DNA from: CAXMNX01 sp964194845
GTDB taxonomy: Bacteria > Pseudomonadota > Alphaproteobacteria > Rhodobacterales > Rhodobacteraceae
Reading direction: 5' to 3'
Length of the DNA: 64,000 nt
Assembly (NCBI GenBank): GCA_964194845.1
Contig: CAXMNX010000068.1
Coordinates: forward strand, 1-64,000
The notes beneath the pieces were generated by a model that did not search any database, was not told the DNA's origin, and saw nothing but the letters and a program-made list of their open reading frames with translations. This document shows, piece after piece, positions 36,384 to 45,643 of this stretch; the stretch's first letter is position 1; every line of letters begins with the position of its first letter. A program made the translations under genes and the position numbers.

Positions 36384-36887
36384 ATGGCCGATTCTGAAAA
36401 CGGTGCCGCGCAGCCACCGGTGCCGCCGCAAATGAAAGTTTTGGGACAGTTCATTCGCGATCTGTCGTTTGAAAACATCGTCTCGCGAAAGCCGATTGAA
36501 GGCGAGGTGCAGCCCGACATCCAGGTGCAGGTGGCGCTTGATGCGAAAAAGCGCGGTGAAAACCAATACGAGGTGATGTCGAAGTATAACATTACCTCGA
36601 AGAACAAGGGCAGCGAGGCGACGCTTTTTGTCCTCGAGGTGGAATACGGCGGCATATTTCAGATCGAGAATGTGCCGGAAGAACAAATGCACCCGTTTCT
36701 TCTGATCGAGTGTCCGCGGATGATCTTCCCGTTTGTCCGCCGCCTGGTCAGCGACGTGACGCGCGACGGTGGTTTCCCGCCGCTAAACCTCGACAACGTC
36801 GATTTTGTAGCACTTTACCGCCAGACGATGGTGCAGCGCCAAAAAGCGCAGCAGGAGAAAGAACAGGACACGCCGAAAGTCAGCTAA
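36384..36887 (+). CDS. secB: Protein-export chaperone SecB
   Basis: A 167-residue tetrameric chaperone that keeps preproteins unfolded and passes them to SecA. The core FIRDLSFENIVSRKP, NKGSEATLFVLEVEYGGIF and LLIECPRMIFPFVR match alphaproteobacterial SecB. N-terminal Pro-rich tail and a charged C-terminal tail are usual. The end overlaps the converging dnaQ gene by 8 bases. Confidence 0.96.
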   Translation: MADSENGAAQPPVPPQMKVLGQFIRDLSFENIVSRKPIEGEVQPDIQVQVALDAKKRGENQYEVMSKYNITSKNKGSEATLFVLEVEYGGIFQIENVPEEQMHPFLLIECPRMIFPFVRRLVSDVTRDGGFPPLNLDNVDFVALYRQTMVQRQKAQQEKEQDTPKVS

Positions 36888-37572
36888 GACGGGTCCAGAG
36901 CGCCTTTTCGCCCATTGTGCTGACGAAAGCGTCGTGGGCGGCCTTTTCTTCTTCTGTCAGAAAGGGCGGCAAAGGTTCTGGTCTTTTCCCCTGCTTTCTC
37001 GATTGGTCCGCTTCCGTTGTCGTTTGGGCATTGGTCGTCGTCGACAATCCGAAGTCCGGTTGTCGGCCTCCGATAAGTTCGAGATAAACTTCCGCCAGGA
37101 TTTCGCTGTCCAATAACGCGCCGTGCAAAGTCCGGGCCGAATTGTCGATGCCGTAGCGGCGACAAAGCGCGTCCAGGGACGCCGGTGCGCCCGGAAACTT
37201 CTTTCGCGCAATCGCCAGTGTGTCGATGGCGCGTTCAATTTCGATCTGCGGCAAGCCCGCCCAGGAAAATTCCGCGTTGATGAACTTCATGTCGAAGGCC
37301 GCGTTATGTATCACCAGCTTTGCGTCACCGATGAAATCGACGAACGCTTTCGAAATGGCTTTGAAAACAGGCTTATCGGCCAGGAAATCGTCGCCCAGCC
37401 CGTGGACTTCAAATGCGTCTTTCGGCATCGTGCGTTCGGGATTTAGGTATTGGTGATAGATGTTGCCGGTTGGCATGTGGCCCTTCAGCTCGATCGCGCC
37501 TATTTCGACAATGCGGTCGCCGGTTTCGGGGTCAAACCCCGTCGTCTCGGTATCGAGCACGATCTCACGCAT
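36880..37572 (-). CDS. dnaQ: DNA polymerase III epsilon subunit
   Basis: A 230-residue 3'–5' proofreading exonuclease. The DEDD motifs are visible: IVLDTETTGFDPETGDRI, HNAAFDMKF and the HGALLDSEILAEVY end motif. It binds the alpha and theta subunits in the replisome. It overlaps coaE by 8 bases in the run maf–aroE–coaE–dnaQ, all on the minus strand leading away from the presumed origin. Confidence 0.96.
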   Translation of the reverse strand: MREIVLDTETTGFDPETGDRIVEIGAIELKGHMPTGNIYHQYLNPERTMPKDAFEVHGLGDDFLADKPVFKAISKAFVDFIGDAKLVIHNAAFDMKFINAEFSWAGLPQIEIERAIDTLAIARKKFPGAPASLDALCRRYGIDNSARTLHGALLDSEILAEVYLELIGGRQPDFGLSTTTNAQTTTEADQSRKQGKRPEPLPPFLTEEEKAAHDAFVSTMGEKALWTRLS

Positions 37573-38161
37573 TGCTCAGCCTGTCCCCAATCTTCCCAAG
37601 CACATCCTGAACGCCCTTAGCCGCGACCTCAAGCGATGTCGTCTCTACTATGAAGTCCGCGCGGGCGCGCTTTTCGGCGTCAGGCAGTTGCTTTGCCAGA
37701 ACCATTTCAAGCTTTGCCGCCGTCATACCATCGCGCGCAAGAACGCGGCGTCGTTGTTCTTCCTCCGATACCGTGACGACGACGATGGCATCGAGTGTAT
37801 CCTCGGCCCCGGATTCAAATAGAAGCGGAATATCGACAAGAACTATCCGCGCCGTCGCGTTCGCGATAAATGCGCGCCGGTCGGCAGCGACAAGCGGGTG
37901 TACCGCCGCTTCGATCCGGCGCAGCCGGTCCGGCGCGCCCGCGATCCATTCAGAAAGCGCTTTGCGGTCAACGGCATCGTCCACAACGGCGTCGCGGTGC
38001 AGCAATTCGATTTCTGCCACAGCCGCGCCGCCCTTGGCATAAAGGCGGTGAACAACCTCGTCGGCGCTCCAAACAGGAACGCCCGCACCGGCAAACATTT
38101 TCGTGGTCGTCGTCTTTCCCATTCCGATAGAGCCGGTCAGTCCGATGACAAATGGCCGCAT
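37565..38161 (-). CDS. coaE: Dephospho-CoA kinase
   Basis: A 198-residue kinase for the last step of coenzyme A synthesis. The P-loop is GLTGSIGMGKTTTTKMF, with VWSADEVVH and VLVDIPLLFESG following. ATG 38161 overlaps the aroE stop by one base (TGATG); a longer frame upstream overlaps aroE and is not needed. Typical length. Confidence 0.95.
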   Translation of the reverse strand: MRPFVIGLTGSIGMGKTTTTKMFAGAGVPVWSADEVVHRLYAKGGAAVAEIELLHRDAVVDDAVDRKALSEWIAGAPDRLRRIEAAVHPLVAADRRAFIANATARIVLVDIPLLFESGAEDTLDAIVVVTVSEEEQRRRVLARDGMTAAKLEMVLAKQLPDAEKRARADFIVETTSLEVAAKGVQDVLGKIGDRLSNA

Positions 38162-38994
38162 CAGCCGAGCACTGCCTGGCGCGCCGCTTCGTCGACATCC
38201 GGTCTGGTGCCAAACCACCTTTCAAACCCTGGTGCGGCCTGGTGCAAGAGCATCCCCAAGCCGTCCACCGTCGTGCAACCCAGCGCCCTTGCGTGCGCCA
38301 AAAGCCGCGTTTCGAGCGGCGTGTAAACGAGATCTGTAACAACGGCGCCTTTTGACAGACCATCCAGCGGCACGCGCATTTCGGGCTTGCCGGTCATCCC
38401 AAGCGAGGTGGTGTTCACAACCGTTGCCGCACCCTCCAGCGCGTTACCGGCCCGCACCCAGTCGACGACCTCAATCCTCGTGCCGAAATCCTGGCGTAAA
38501 GCCTCGGCCCGGGCCTTTGTCCGGTTGCTCAGCCGGATCTCTTCGACGCCAACTTCGATCAACGCCGCAAGCACGGCCCGCGCGGCACCTCCGGCACCCA
38601 ACACCGCAGCAGGGCCCGCCGCGGGGTTCCAGTCGGGCGCGCTGTGCCGCAAGCTTTCGACAAACCCGTAACCATCGGTGTTGTCGGCATGAACTTTTCC
38701 GTCTTTCCGAAAAATAAGCGTGTTCGCGGCACCGATAAGCGCTGCTCGATCTGTCACCAGATCAGCAATTGATAGCACGTGTTCCTTATGTGGGATCGTG
38801 ACGTTAAGCCCGACGAAGCCAAGCTTTGGCAACGTTTTGATCGCGCTTTCCAGATCGCCCGCGCCGACGTCCATCGGCACATAATGTCCGCGAATCCCAT
38901 ACCGCTTCAGCCAGTGGCCGTGAAGCCTTGGCGATTTTGAATGCGCAATGGGTGACCCTATAACGCCAGCAAGTGGAATTGGAGCATTGCTCAT
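38161..38994 (-). CDS. aroE: Shikimate dehydrogenase
   Basis: A 277-residue NADPH-dependent enzyme reducing 3-dehydroshikimate. Substrate-binding GSPIAHSKSPRLH and the catalytic VTIPHKEHV lysine, cofactor loop VLGAGGAARAV, and SNRTKARAEAL are present. It overlaps maf (4 bases, ATGA) and coaE (1 base). Confidence 0.95.
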   Translation of the reverse strand: MSNAPIPLAGVIGSPIAHSKSPRLHGHWLKRYGIRGHYVPMDVGAGDLESAIKTLPKLGFVGLNVTIPHKEHVLSIADLVTDRAALIGAANTLIFRKDGKVHADNTDGYGFVESLRHSAPDWNPAAGPAAVLGAGGAARAVLAALIEVGVEEIRLSNRTKARAEALRQDFGTRIEVVDWVRAGNALEGAATVVNTTSLGMTGKPEMRVPLDGLSKGAVVTDLVYTPLETRLLAHARALGCTTVDGLGMLLHQAAPGFERWFGTRPDVDEAARQAVLG

Positions 38995-39587
38995 GACCGT
39001 AGCGTGCCGCGCAAAGTGAGATAGGACAAGATCTCAAGAAGCGGCAGGCCCAAAACAGTGAAATAGTCGCCGTCAATTTTGCCGAAAAGCCGAACGCCTT
39101 CTTCTTCAAGCTTGTAGTTGCCGACGCAGCCCGCAACGCTTTCCCAATTGCGTGCCAGGTAATCCTCGAGATAGCCGTCTGATAAATCGCGCATGAAAAG
39201 GTGGGCTTGTCCGACATGCCGCCAGATCGGCCGCATATCTTCACAGATTACCGCCGCCGAATAAAGCGTGTGTTTCTTGCCGCGCATGGACTTTAGCTGA
39301 GCCAAAGCATGATCCTGGTCAACGGGTTTCGAGATCAGCGCGCCTTCAAGCTCCAACGCCTGATCACACCCCAGAACCAGAGCTTCCGGCCGCCTGGAAG
39401 AAATTCGCCGGGCTTTGGCTTCGCCCAGACTGTCGGCTATGTCGCGCGGCGGCGCGCCTTCGGCCAAAAGCGATTGCTTGATAGCGTCTTCGTCGATTTT
39501 TGCAGGCTCGATTGCAATCTCCAGACCTGCGCGCCTAAGCAATTCGGCACGAGTATTCGATCCTGACGCTAAAATGAGATCCGTCAT
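38991..39587 (-). CDS. maf: Maf-family nucleotide pyrophosphatase
   Basis: A 198-residue house-cleaning pyrophosphatase. LILASGSNTRAELLRRAG, ALVLGCDQALELEG and GKKHTLYSA follow the Maf pattern, including KPVDQ. Start at ATG 39587 so that the LASGS motif is at the N-terminus; an in-frame start further up at 39650 would intrude into the origin-like region. First gene of the maf–aroE–coaE–dnaQ operon. Confidence 0.92.
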   Translation of the reverse strand: MTDLILASGSNTRAELLRRAGLEIAIEPAKIDEDAIKQSLLAEGAPPRDIADSLGEAKARRISSRRPEALVLGCDQALELEGALISKPVDQDHALAQLKSMRGKKHTLYSAAVICEDMRPIWRHVGQAHLFMRDLSDGYLEDYLARNWESVAGCVGNYKLEEEGVRLFGKIDGDYFTVLGLPLLEILSYLTLRGTLRS

Positions 39588-39989
39588 ATTGTGGACAGGC
39601 CTGTGTGTGATTGCGTGCGTGTATCCGGGGATAAGTGCCCGCTTCGGCATGTCGTCGCATTCTTAGTGGAAGTTTGGCAAGCCCCGCTGGCTGCCGGGCG
39701 ATAATGTCCACGGTGGACCAGCGCCTTCCACAGGCTGGGAACAAACCGGCTATCCGTATGTTATCCCGGTATTATCAACAGACGGTTAGCGCCGTGCTTT
39801 TTCTAAGATACTGATATTATTTGGCTATAGCGCGTCTCTTCTTGTAAGCGCGTTCCGGTTGGCCGTTTTCTCCACAGTGGACAACATGGTTGGCAGAAAA
39901 TTAATCCCCGGTGTCCACACGGTCTACTACCACATCATCTTTTCTTTTCTTTTTTTCTATTTAGGAAGGCGGGAGGGGAAAGAGATAAT
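39588..39989. other. oriC: Candidate chromosomal replication origin (oriC)
   Basis: A 402-base gene-free stretch with a cluster of DnaA-box-like words: TTATCAACA at 39772–39780 (one mismatch to TTATCCACA), TTATCCCGG at 39761–39769, CGGGGATAA at 39626–39634 (inverse strand), and TGTGGACAG at 39590–39598. It also has GTCCAC-bearing motifs: palindrome GTCCAC-G-GTGGAC at 39706–39718, TCCAC-A-GTGGA at 39871–39881, and GTGTCCACAC at 39911–39920. An A+T-rich segment lies at ~39786–39835 and a pyrimidine-rich tract at ~39930–39961. The flanking maf and hemJ–rho–mnmE–mnmG–rsmG–parAB order is that of many Rhodobacterales origins. Confidence 0.68.
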
Positions 39990-40439
39990 ATGGATGCATT
40001 GATTCAGGTCTATCCTTGGGTGACGGCCCTGCATGTGATCTCGGCTATCGCCTGGATGGCCGGGCTGTTCTATTTGCCACGACTTTTTGTCTATCACGTC
40101 GAAAGCGCGCGCCAGAACGCCAGCACAGACGCGCTTTTTCAAAAGATGGAGCGCAAGCTTCTTCGGATGATCATGAACCCTGCGATGATCGCCACCTGGG
40201 CATTCGGTATCCTTCTAGTTCTGACGCCGGGCGTTGTTGACTGGAGCGAAGTCTGGCCCTGGTCGAAGGCCGCAGCTGTGCTGGGCATGACCTGGTTCCA
40301 TCACTGGTGCGCACGCGAGCGAATGGCATTCGTTCAGGGACAGAGCGTCAAATCCGGCCGTCACTATCGGCTGATGAATGAAGTTCCGACCGTTCTGGTC
40401 GTTGTCATAGTTATCTCGGTCATTGTCCGGCCGTTCTGA
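39990..40439 (+). CDS. hemJ: Protoporphyrinogen oxidase HemJ
   Basis: A 149-residue integral membrane protein with four helices. The conserved TALHVISAIAWMAGLFYLPRLF with its essential His, and the Arg/Lys-rich loops (KMERKLLRMIMNPAMIATW), mark the HemJ family, which oxidises protoporphyrinogen IX in bacteria lacking HemG and HemY-type oxidases. First gene right of the candidate origin; rho follows. A GGGAGGGG-like purine stretch precedes the ATG. Confidence 0.93.
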   Translation: MDALIQVYPWVTALHVISAIAWMAGLFYLPRLFVYHVESARQNASTDALFQKMERKLLRMIMNPAMIATWAFGILLVLTPGVVDWSEVWPWSKAAAVLGMTWFHHWCARERMAFVQGQSVKSGRHYRLMNEVPTVLVVVIVISVIVRPF

Positions 40440-40562
40440 GGCTGGTTGACAGGCATCGGCGATGCTCTTATTTCTCGCTCCCGACGACCGTCCTGGCCGT
40501 TTATAGATTTCCAATGGCACGCAAATTCACGGGGACCTGATGGTCCCGGCTGAAAGGTTTCC

Positions 40563-41831
40563 ATGACTGACCGTCTGAACTTGTCCGAACTGAAATCGAA
40601 ATCTCCGAAAGAGCTTCTGACGATGGCCGAGGGTCTCGAGATCGAGAACGCCCCGACCATGCGCAAGGGCGAGATGATGTTCTCGATTCTGAAAGAGCGC
40701 GCCGAAGAAGAATGGGTGATCGGCGGCGAAGGTGTGCTGGAGGTGCTTCAGGACGGTTTTGGATTTCTGCGTTCGCCCGCGGCGAACTATTTGCCGGGAC
40801 CGGATGATATCTATGTTTCACCTGAAATAATCCGACATTTTTCGCTTCGCACAGGCGACAGCATCGAAGGCGTTATGCGCGAACCGGATGACACCGAGCG
40901 CTATTTCGCCTTGACGAAAGTTGAAAAGATCAATTTCGAGGATCCGGAAAAAGCCCGCCATAAAGTCAGCTTCGATAACCTGACACCGCTCTATCCCGAC
41001 GAGCGGATGACAATGGAAATCGAGGACCCGACGATCAAGGACCGTTCGGCGCGGATCATTGACCTGGTGGCCCCGATCGGAAAAGGCCAGCGTTGTCTGA
41101 TCGTCGCGCCGCCGCGCACCGGTAAAACGGTCATTCTTCAGAATATCGCCCAGTCCGTCGCGACGAATCATCCAGAGTGCTATCTGATCGTTCTGCTGAT
41201 CGACGAGCGCCCAGAAGAGGTTACCGACATGCAGCGGTCTGTGAAGGGCGAGGTCGTTTCCTCCACCTTCGACGAACCGGCAACGCGGCATGTCGCGGTT
41301 AGCGATATGGTCATTGAAAAAGCCAAGCGGCTTGTTGAACACAAGCGCGACGTTGTGATTCTGCTGGACTCGATCACCCGTCTGGGCCGGGCCTTCAACA
41401 CGGTCGTGCCGTCTTCGGGTAAGGTTCTGACCGGCGGTGTCGACGCCAATGCGCTGCAACGGCCAAAACGGTTCTTCGGCGCTGCGCGGAACATCGAAGA
41501 GGGCGGATCGCTGACGATTATCGCCACCGCGCTGATCGACACCGGCAGCCGGATGGATGAAGTGATTTTCGAAGAATTCAAGGGCACCGGCAACAGCGAG
41601 ATTGTGCTCGACCGCAAGGTGGCCGACAAACGCGTCTACCCGGCGATGGATATCCTCAAGTCGGGAACCCGGAAAGAAGAGCTGTTGGTCGACAAGATTG
41701 ATTTGCAGAAAACGTTTGTGCTGCGCCGGATATTGAACCCGATGGGGACGACCGACGCCATCGAGTTCTTGCTTTCAAAGCTTAAGCAAACGAAGAGTAA
41801 CTCGGATTTTTTCGATTCGATGAATACATAA
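40563..41831 (+). CDS. rho: Transcription termination factor Rho
   Basis: A 422-residue hexameric RNA helicase. N-terminal Rho domain (LNLSELKSKSPKELL), RNA-binding cold-shock-like domain (VLQDGFGFLRSP), Walker A APPRTGKT at 182–189, Q-loop and VLLIDERPEEVTDMQR. It terminates untranslated transcripts. The 123-base leader upstream has no evident attenuator. mnmE begins 30 bases after the stop; a small stem TACTGA/TCAGTA (41834–41851) sits in that gap. Confidence 0.97.
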   Translation: MTDRLNLSELKSKSPKELLTMAEGLEIENAPTMRKGEMMFSILKERAEEEWVIGGEGVLEVLQDGFGFLRSPAANYLPGPDDIYVSPEIIRHFSLRTGDSIEGVMREPDDTERYFALTKVEKINFEDPEKARHKVSFDNLTPLYPDERMTMEIEDPTIKDRSARIIDLVAPIGKGQRCLIVAPPRTGKTVILQNIAQSVATNHPECYLIVLLIDERPEEVTDMQRSVKGEVVSSTFDEPATRHVAVSDMVIEKAKRLVEHKRDVVILLDSITRLGRAFNTVVPSSGKVLTGGVDANALQRPKRFFGAARNIEEGGSLTIIATALIDTGSRMDEVIFEEFKGTGNSEIVLDRKVADKRVYPAMDILKSGTRKEELLVDKIDLQKTFVLRRILNPMGTTDAIEFLLSKLKQTKSNSDFFDSMNT

Positions 41832-41861
41832 TTTACTGAATTAAATCAGTAGGTTACTGCG

Positions 41862-43142
41862 ATGGATACTATTTTTGCCCTGGCTTCGGCGCGGGGAAAA
41901 TCGGGCGTTGCGGTTATTCGCATATCCGGGCCAAAGGCCACGAGTGCTGCGTCTTCGCTTTGCGATGTGCCAAGGCAGAACCGCCGCGCCGCCCTCAGAA
42001 AGCTGCGCTCGAATGGCGAGACGCTGGAAGTGGCTCTGGTGCTGAGATTTTCAGGACCGGAAAGTTTTACCGGCGAAGATGTTGTCGAATTTCATATCCA
42101 CGGCTCGATGGCGACGACCGCGGCGGTTCTTGGCGCGCTTTCGAGTATCGACGGGTTGCGGCTTGCCGAACCTGGCGAGTTCACGCGGCGCGCGCTTGAA
42201 AACGAAAAGCTCGACCTGGCGCAGGTCGAAGGCCTGGCCGACCTGATCGAGGCTGAGACAGAGGCGCAGCGACGGCAGGCGCAGCGGGTGTTGTCGGGGG
42301 CATTGGGGCGTCTGGCCGAAGGCTGGCGGTCGAATTTGATACGCGCCGCCGCACTGATCGAGGCCACGATTGATTTCGCCGACGAAGACGTGCCGGTTGA
42401 TGTGACGCCCGAGGTCGGCGCGCTGATCCGCGAGGTGCGCAGCGAACTTGGCGCCGAGATCAAGGGCGCTGCGGTCGCTGAGCGTATTCGCGAAGGTTTT
42501 GAGGTTGCGATCGTCGGCCCGCCGAACGTCGGCAAATCGACGCTTTTGAACGCTCTGGCCGGGCGCGAAGCAGCGATAACGTCGGAAATAGCCGGAACAA
42601 CCCGCGACATCATTGAGGTCAATATGGACCTGCGCGGGCTGCCGGTCACGTTTCTGGATACAGCGGGCGTGCGACCAACCGACGACAAGATCGAGACGCT
42701 GGGCGTGGAGAGGGCGTTGGCGAGGGCGCACGCGGCGGATCTGAGGGTTATTTTGCTGGACAAAGTCGATGACGCACCCGTGCTTGCGCCGCTGCCGGAG
42801 GACATTGTTGTTGTTACGAAATCGGATCTGCACCCGAAAGCCGACATTTCGGCAATCTCCGGCGAGGGCATCGAGGGTCTGATCGAGCGCGTGACCGATG
42901 AGCTGGCCGGGCGCGCGGCGTGTGTTGGCGTTGCCGTTCGCGAAAGGCACCGAACCGCGCTTACCCGCGCAAACGAGGGCTTGGAATTCGCCCAGGATCG
43001 GCTAAATACCTCACCTGAGCATGCAGAACTGATTGCAGAGGACTTGCGGGGCGCCATCCGGGCGCTCGAATCTCTTGTCGGGCGAATTGACATTGAACAC
43101 CTTCTGGACGAGATATTTTCAAGTTTCTGCATTGGAAAATAA
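41862..43142 (+). CDS. mnmE: tRNA modification GTPase MnmE
   Basis: A 426-residue GTPase acting with MnmG on U34 of tRNAs. N-terminal folate-binding domain (GEFTRRALENEKLDLAQ), G1 motif GPPNVGKST at 219–227, G3 DTAG, and the C-terminal FCIGK whose cysteine is typical. Start ATG 41862. It ends 3 bases before mnmG, its functional partner. Confidence 0.97.
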   Translation: MDTIFALASARGKSGVAVIRISGPKATSAASSLCDVPRQNRRAALRKLRSNGETLEVALVLRFSGPESFTGEDVVEFHIHGSMATTAAVLGALSSIDGLRLAEPGEFTRRALENEKLDLAQVEGLADLIEAETEAQRRQAQRVLSGALGRLAEGWRSNLIRAAALIEATIDFADEDVPVDVTPEVGALIREVRSELGAEIKGAAVAERIREGFEVAIVGPPNVGKSTLLNALAGREAAITSEIAGTTRDIIEVNMDLRGLPVTFLDTAGVRPTDDKIETLGVERALARAHAADLRVILLDKVDDAPVLAPLPEDIVVVTKSDLHPKADISAISGEGIEGLIERVTDELAGRAACVGVAVRERHRTALTRANEGLEFAQDRLNTSPEHAELIAEDLRGAIRALESLVGRIDIEHLLDEIFSSFCIGK

Positions 43143-43145
43143 AGG

Positions 43146-45020
43146 ATGTTTCACGTGAAACATCGGGACACGGATGTAATTGTGGTCGGCGGCGGCCATG
43201 CGGGCGCCGAGGCAGCCCATGCGGCCGCTCGTCGCGGTGCTCGCGTTGTTTTGGTGACCTTCAGGCGCGACGGTATTGGCGTCATGTCGTGCAATCCAGC
43301 CATCGGCGGGCTTGGAAAGGGGCACCTTGTTCGCGAAATTGATGCGCTTGACGGCGTGATGGGCCGCGTTGCGGACAGGGCCGGCATCCAGTTCCGTTTG
43401 CTTAATCGCAGAAAAGGCCCGGCAGTGCAGGGACCGCGGGCGCAGGCGGACCGCGAGATCTACCGAACGGCGATGGGCGCGGAAATCGCCGCGCGCCCCG
43501 AGATCACCGTTGTCGAAGGCGAGGTTACGGATTTTCTGATGCGCGGCGACCGCGTGGAAGGCGTTAAGCTATCGGACGGCGCGGCCATCTCGGCCAAAGC
43601 GACGGTCCTGACGACAGGAACGTTTCTGCGCGGTGTCATACACATTGGCGACACCTCGCGCCCCGGCGGGCGTATCGGCGACCGCCCGTCTGTGCGCCTG
43701 GCCGATCGTATCGACGGCTTTGGCCTGCCGTTTGGGCGGTTAAAGACCGGAACGCCGCCGCGTCTGCGCTCAGGGTCGATAAACTGGGGCGTTCTCGAGG
43801 ACCAGCCCGGCGATGACAGGCCGACGCTGTTTTCATTTCTTTCCAAGGGTGTTTCAGCAAAGCAGATATCTTGTGGGATCACCCATACGAACGAGCAGAC
43901 ACACAAGATAATTCGCGAGAACCTCGCGCGGTCGGCGATGTATGGTGGCCAGATTGACGGTGTCGGGCCGCGGTATTGCCCTTCGATTGAGGACAAAGTT
44001 GTAAGGTTCGCGGACAAAGTCTCGCACCAGATATTCCTTGAGCCAGAAGGGCTTACCAGCGATCTGGTCTATCCAAACGGGATATCGACGTCGTTGCCCG
44101 AAGACGTTCAGTGGGCGTATGTACAGTCAATTCGGGGGCTGGAGCGCGCTGAGATTGCTCAACCGGGCTATGCCATTGAATACGACTATGTGGACCCGCG
44201 GGCATTGACGCACCAGCTTTGTCTGAAAGACATCGCGGGGCTCTATTTCGCGGGCCAGATTAATGGAACCACCGGCTATGAAGAGGCCGCCGCCCAGGGG
44301 CTGGTCGCCGGTCTGAACGCGGCGGGTGACGCCCTTGGTCTGGCGGCGGCACATTTCGGTCGGGAAAACTCGTATATTGGCGTCATGATTGATGATCTTG
44401 TGACGCGCGGCGTTACCGAGCCTTACCGGATGTTTACCTCGCGCGCCGAATTTCGTCTTTCGCTACGGGCCGACAACGCCGACCAGCGGCTAACACCGGT
44501 CGGGATTGATATCGGCTGCGTTGGAACGATGCGCCAGGACGTCTTTGCCGCCAAAATGAGCGCGCTGTCGAGTGGGCGACAAAGACTTGATTCCATTTGG
44601 ATTTCTGCGCCTGAGGCAGCCAACGCAGGGATACGCATCGCCGAAGATGGCACCAAACGGTCCGGCACGGACCTTCTATCGTTCGCCGACGTTGAATTTG
44701 CCGACATTGCCGGGCTGCGGCCGGCCATCGCCGATATTTCGGAGGAAATTCAGGACCAGCTCAAGCGCGATGCGCTTTATGCGAACTATATCGAGCGGCA
44801 AAGGCGCGACGTCGAGGCGCTAAGGAAGGACGAGGCGCATCCGCTGCCGCTGGACTTCGACTTCGACGGGCTTAGCGGGCTGTCAAACGAGCTGCGGCAA
44901 AAGCTCAAAAAAACCAGGCCCGCCACGCTGGGCCAGGCGGGCCGCGTCGAGGGTATGACGCCAGCGGCGCTGACGCTGATCCTCGCAAGGCTGCGCCAGC
45001 GTGAGCGACGGCACGTATGA
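43146..45020 (+). CDS. mnmG: tRNA uridine 5-carboxymethylaminomethyl modification enzyme MnmG
   Basis: A 624-residue FAD enzyme, partner of MnmE. FAD-binding GGGHAGAEAAHAAARRGA, the CNPAIGGLGKGHL segment, GRLKTGTPPRL, and the C-terminal helical domain are present. The first codons (MFHVKH) are written by a perfect parS palindrome, so the N-terminus is shaped by a DNA site. Ends overlapping the rsmG start by 4 bases. Confidence 0.97.
   Translation: MFHVKHRDTDVIVVGGGHAGAEAAHAAARRGARVVLVTFRRDGIGVMSCNPAIGGLGKGHLVREIDALDGVMGRVADRAGIQFRLLNRRKGPAVQGPRAQADREIYRTAMGAEIAARPEITVVEGEVTDFLMRGDRVEGVKLSDGAAISAKATVLTTGTFLRGVIHIGDTSRPGGRIGDRPSVRLADRIDGFGLPFGRLKTGTPPRLRSGSINWGVLEDQPGDDRPTLFSFLSKGVSAKQISCGITHTNEQTHKIIRENLARSAMYGGQIDGVGPRYCPSIEDKVVRFADKVSHQIFLEPEGLTSDLVYPNGISTSLPEDVQWAYVQSIRGLERAEIAQPGYAIEYDYVDPRALTHQLCLKDIAGLYFAGQINGTTGYEEAAAQGLVAGLNAAGDALGLAAAHFGRENSYIGVMIDDLVTRGVTEPYRMFTSRAEFRLSLRADNADQRLTPVGIDIGCVGTMRQDVFAAKMSALSSGRQRLDSIWISAPEAANAGIRIAEDGTKRSGTDLLSFADVEFADIAGLRPAIADISEEIQDQLKRDALYANYIERQRRDVEALRKDEAHPLPLDFDFDGLSGLSNELRQKLKKTRPATLGQAGRVEGMTPAALTLILARLRQRERRHV
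43147..43162. promoter_or_regulatory. parS: parS centromere site 1 (inside mnmG start)
   Basis: TGTTTCACGTGAAACA, a perfect 16-bp palindrome matching the ParB-binding parS consensus; with flanks the symmetry extends to 18 bp (ATG…CAT). It begins on the second base of the mnmG start codon. ParA and ParB are encoded 2.5 kb away, so this is the expected loading site for ParB near the origin. Confidence 0.93.
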
Positions 45021-45643
45021 TTGCTGAACGCGAGGCCTTTCTGGCCTCGATAAATGTTTCACGTGAAACAACGGAGCGGCTGGACACATTTGCCGCCCTA
45101 ATCTCGAAATGGTCACCCCGCATTAACCTTGTTGCCCGGGGGTCTTTGGATCATCTGTGGCGGCGGCATTTTGAAGATTCCGCACAGTTATTTGCGCTAG
45201 CGCCGGAGCGTTTTTCCGGCTGGCTCGATCTTGGTAGCGGCGGCGGGTTTCCGGGCGCCGTCATTGCTATTCTGGCGGCAGAAAAGCGCCCCAATGCACG
45301 AATAACTCTTGTCGAGTCGGATCAGCGAAAGGCCATGTTTTTAAGGGCCTTGACCCGCGAAACCGGCGTAAAGCTCACGATTTCCGCGAAGCGCATCGAG
45401 GCGCTTGAGCCACAGGCGGCGGACGTCGTATCGGCGCGCGCGCTTGCGTCGCTGCCCAGCCTCCTTGACCATGCCGCCAGGCACCTGGCGCCTGGCGGCA
45501 CAGCGCTTTTTCCAAAGGGCGCGCGCTTCGCCGAAGAGCTTGCGATCGCGCGAAAAACGTGGTCCTTCAGGGAAGAGATTGTGCCCAGTGTGACGGACAA
45601 AGAAGCCGCCATTCTGAAGATTGGAGAGATCGAGCGTGCCTGA
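45017..45643 (+). CDS. rsmG: 16S rRNA (guanine-N7)-methyltransferase RsmG
   Basis: A 208-residue methyltransferase acting on G527 of 16S rRNA. SAM-binding WLDLGSGGGFPGAVIA, VESDQRKAMFLRA and the VSARALASL segment match. It overlaps mnmG (ATGA) and its 3' end overlaps the parA start. A second parS lies in its codons 14–19 (NVSRET). Confidence 0.95.
   Translation: MIAEREAFLASINVSRETTERLDTFAALISKWSPRINLVARGSLDHLWRRHFEDSAQLFALAPERFSGWLDLGSGGGFPGAVIAILAAEKRPNARITLVESDQRKAMFLRALTRETGVKLTISAKRIEALEPQAADVVSARALASLPSLLDHAARHLAPGGTALFPKGARFAEELAIARKTWSFREEIVPSVTDKEAAILKIGEIERA
45055..45070. promoter_or_regulatory. parS: parS centromere site 2 (inside rsmG)
   Basis: A second perfect TGTTTCACGTGAAACA within rsmG, 1.9 kb from the first and 0.57 kb before parA. 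Identical 16-bp core to site 1. Two sites this close to parAB favour a ParB nucleation hub beside the origin. Confidence 0.93.
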
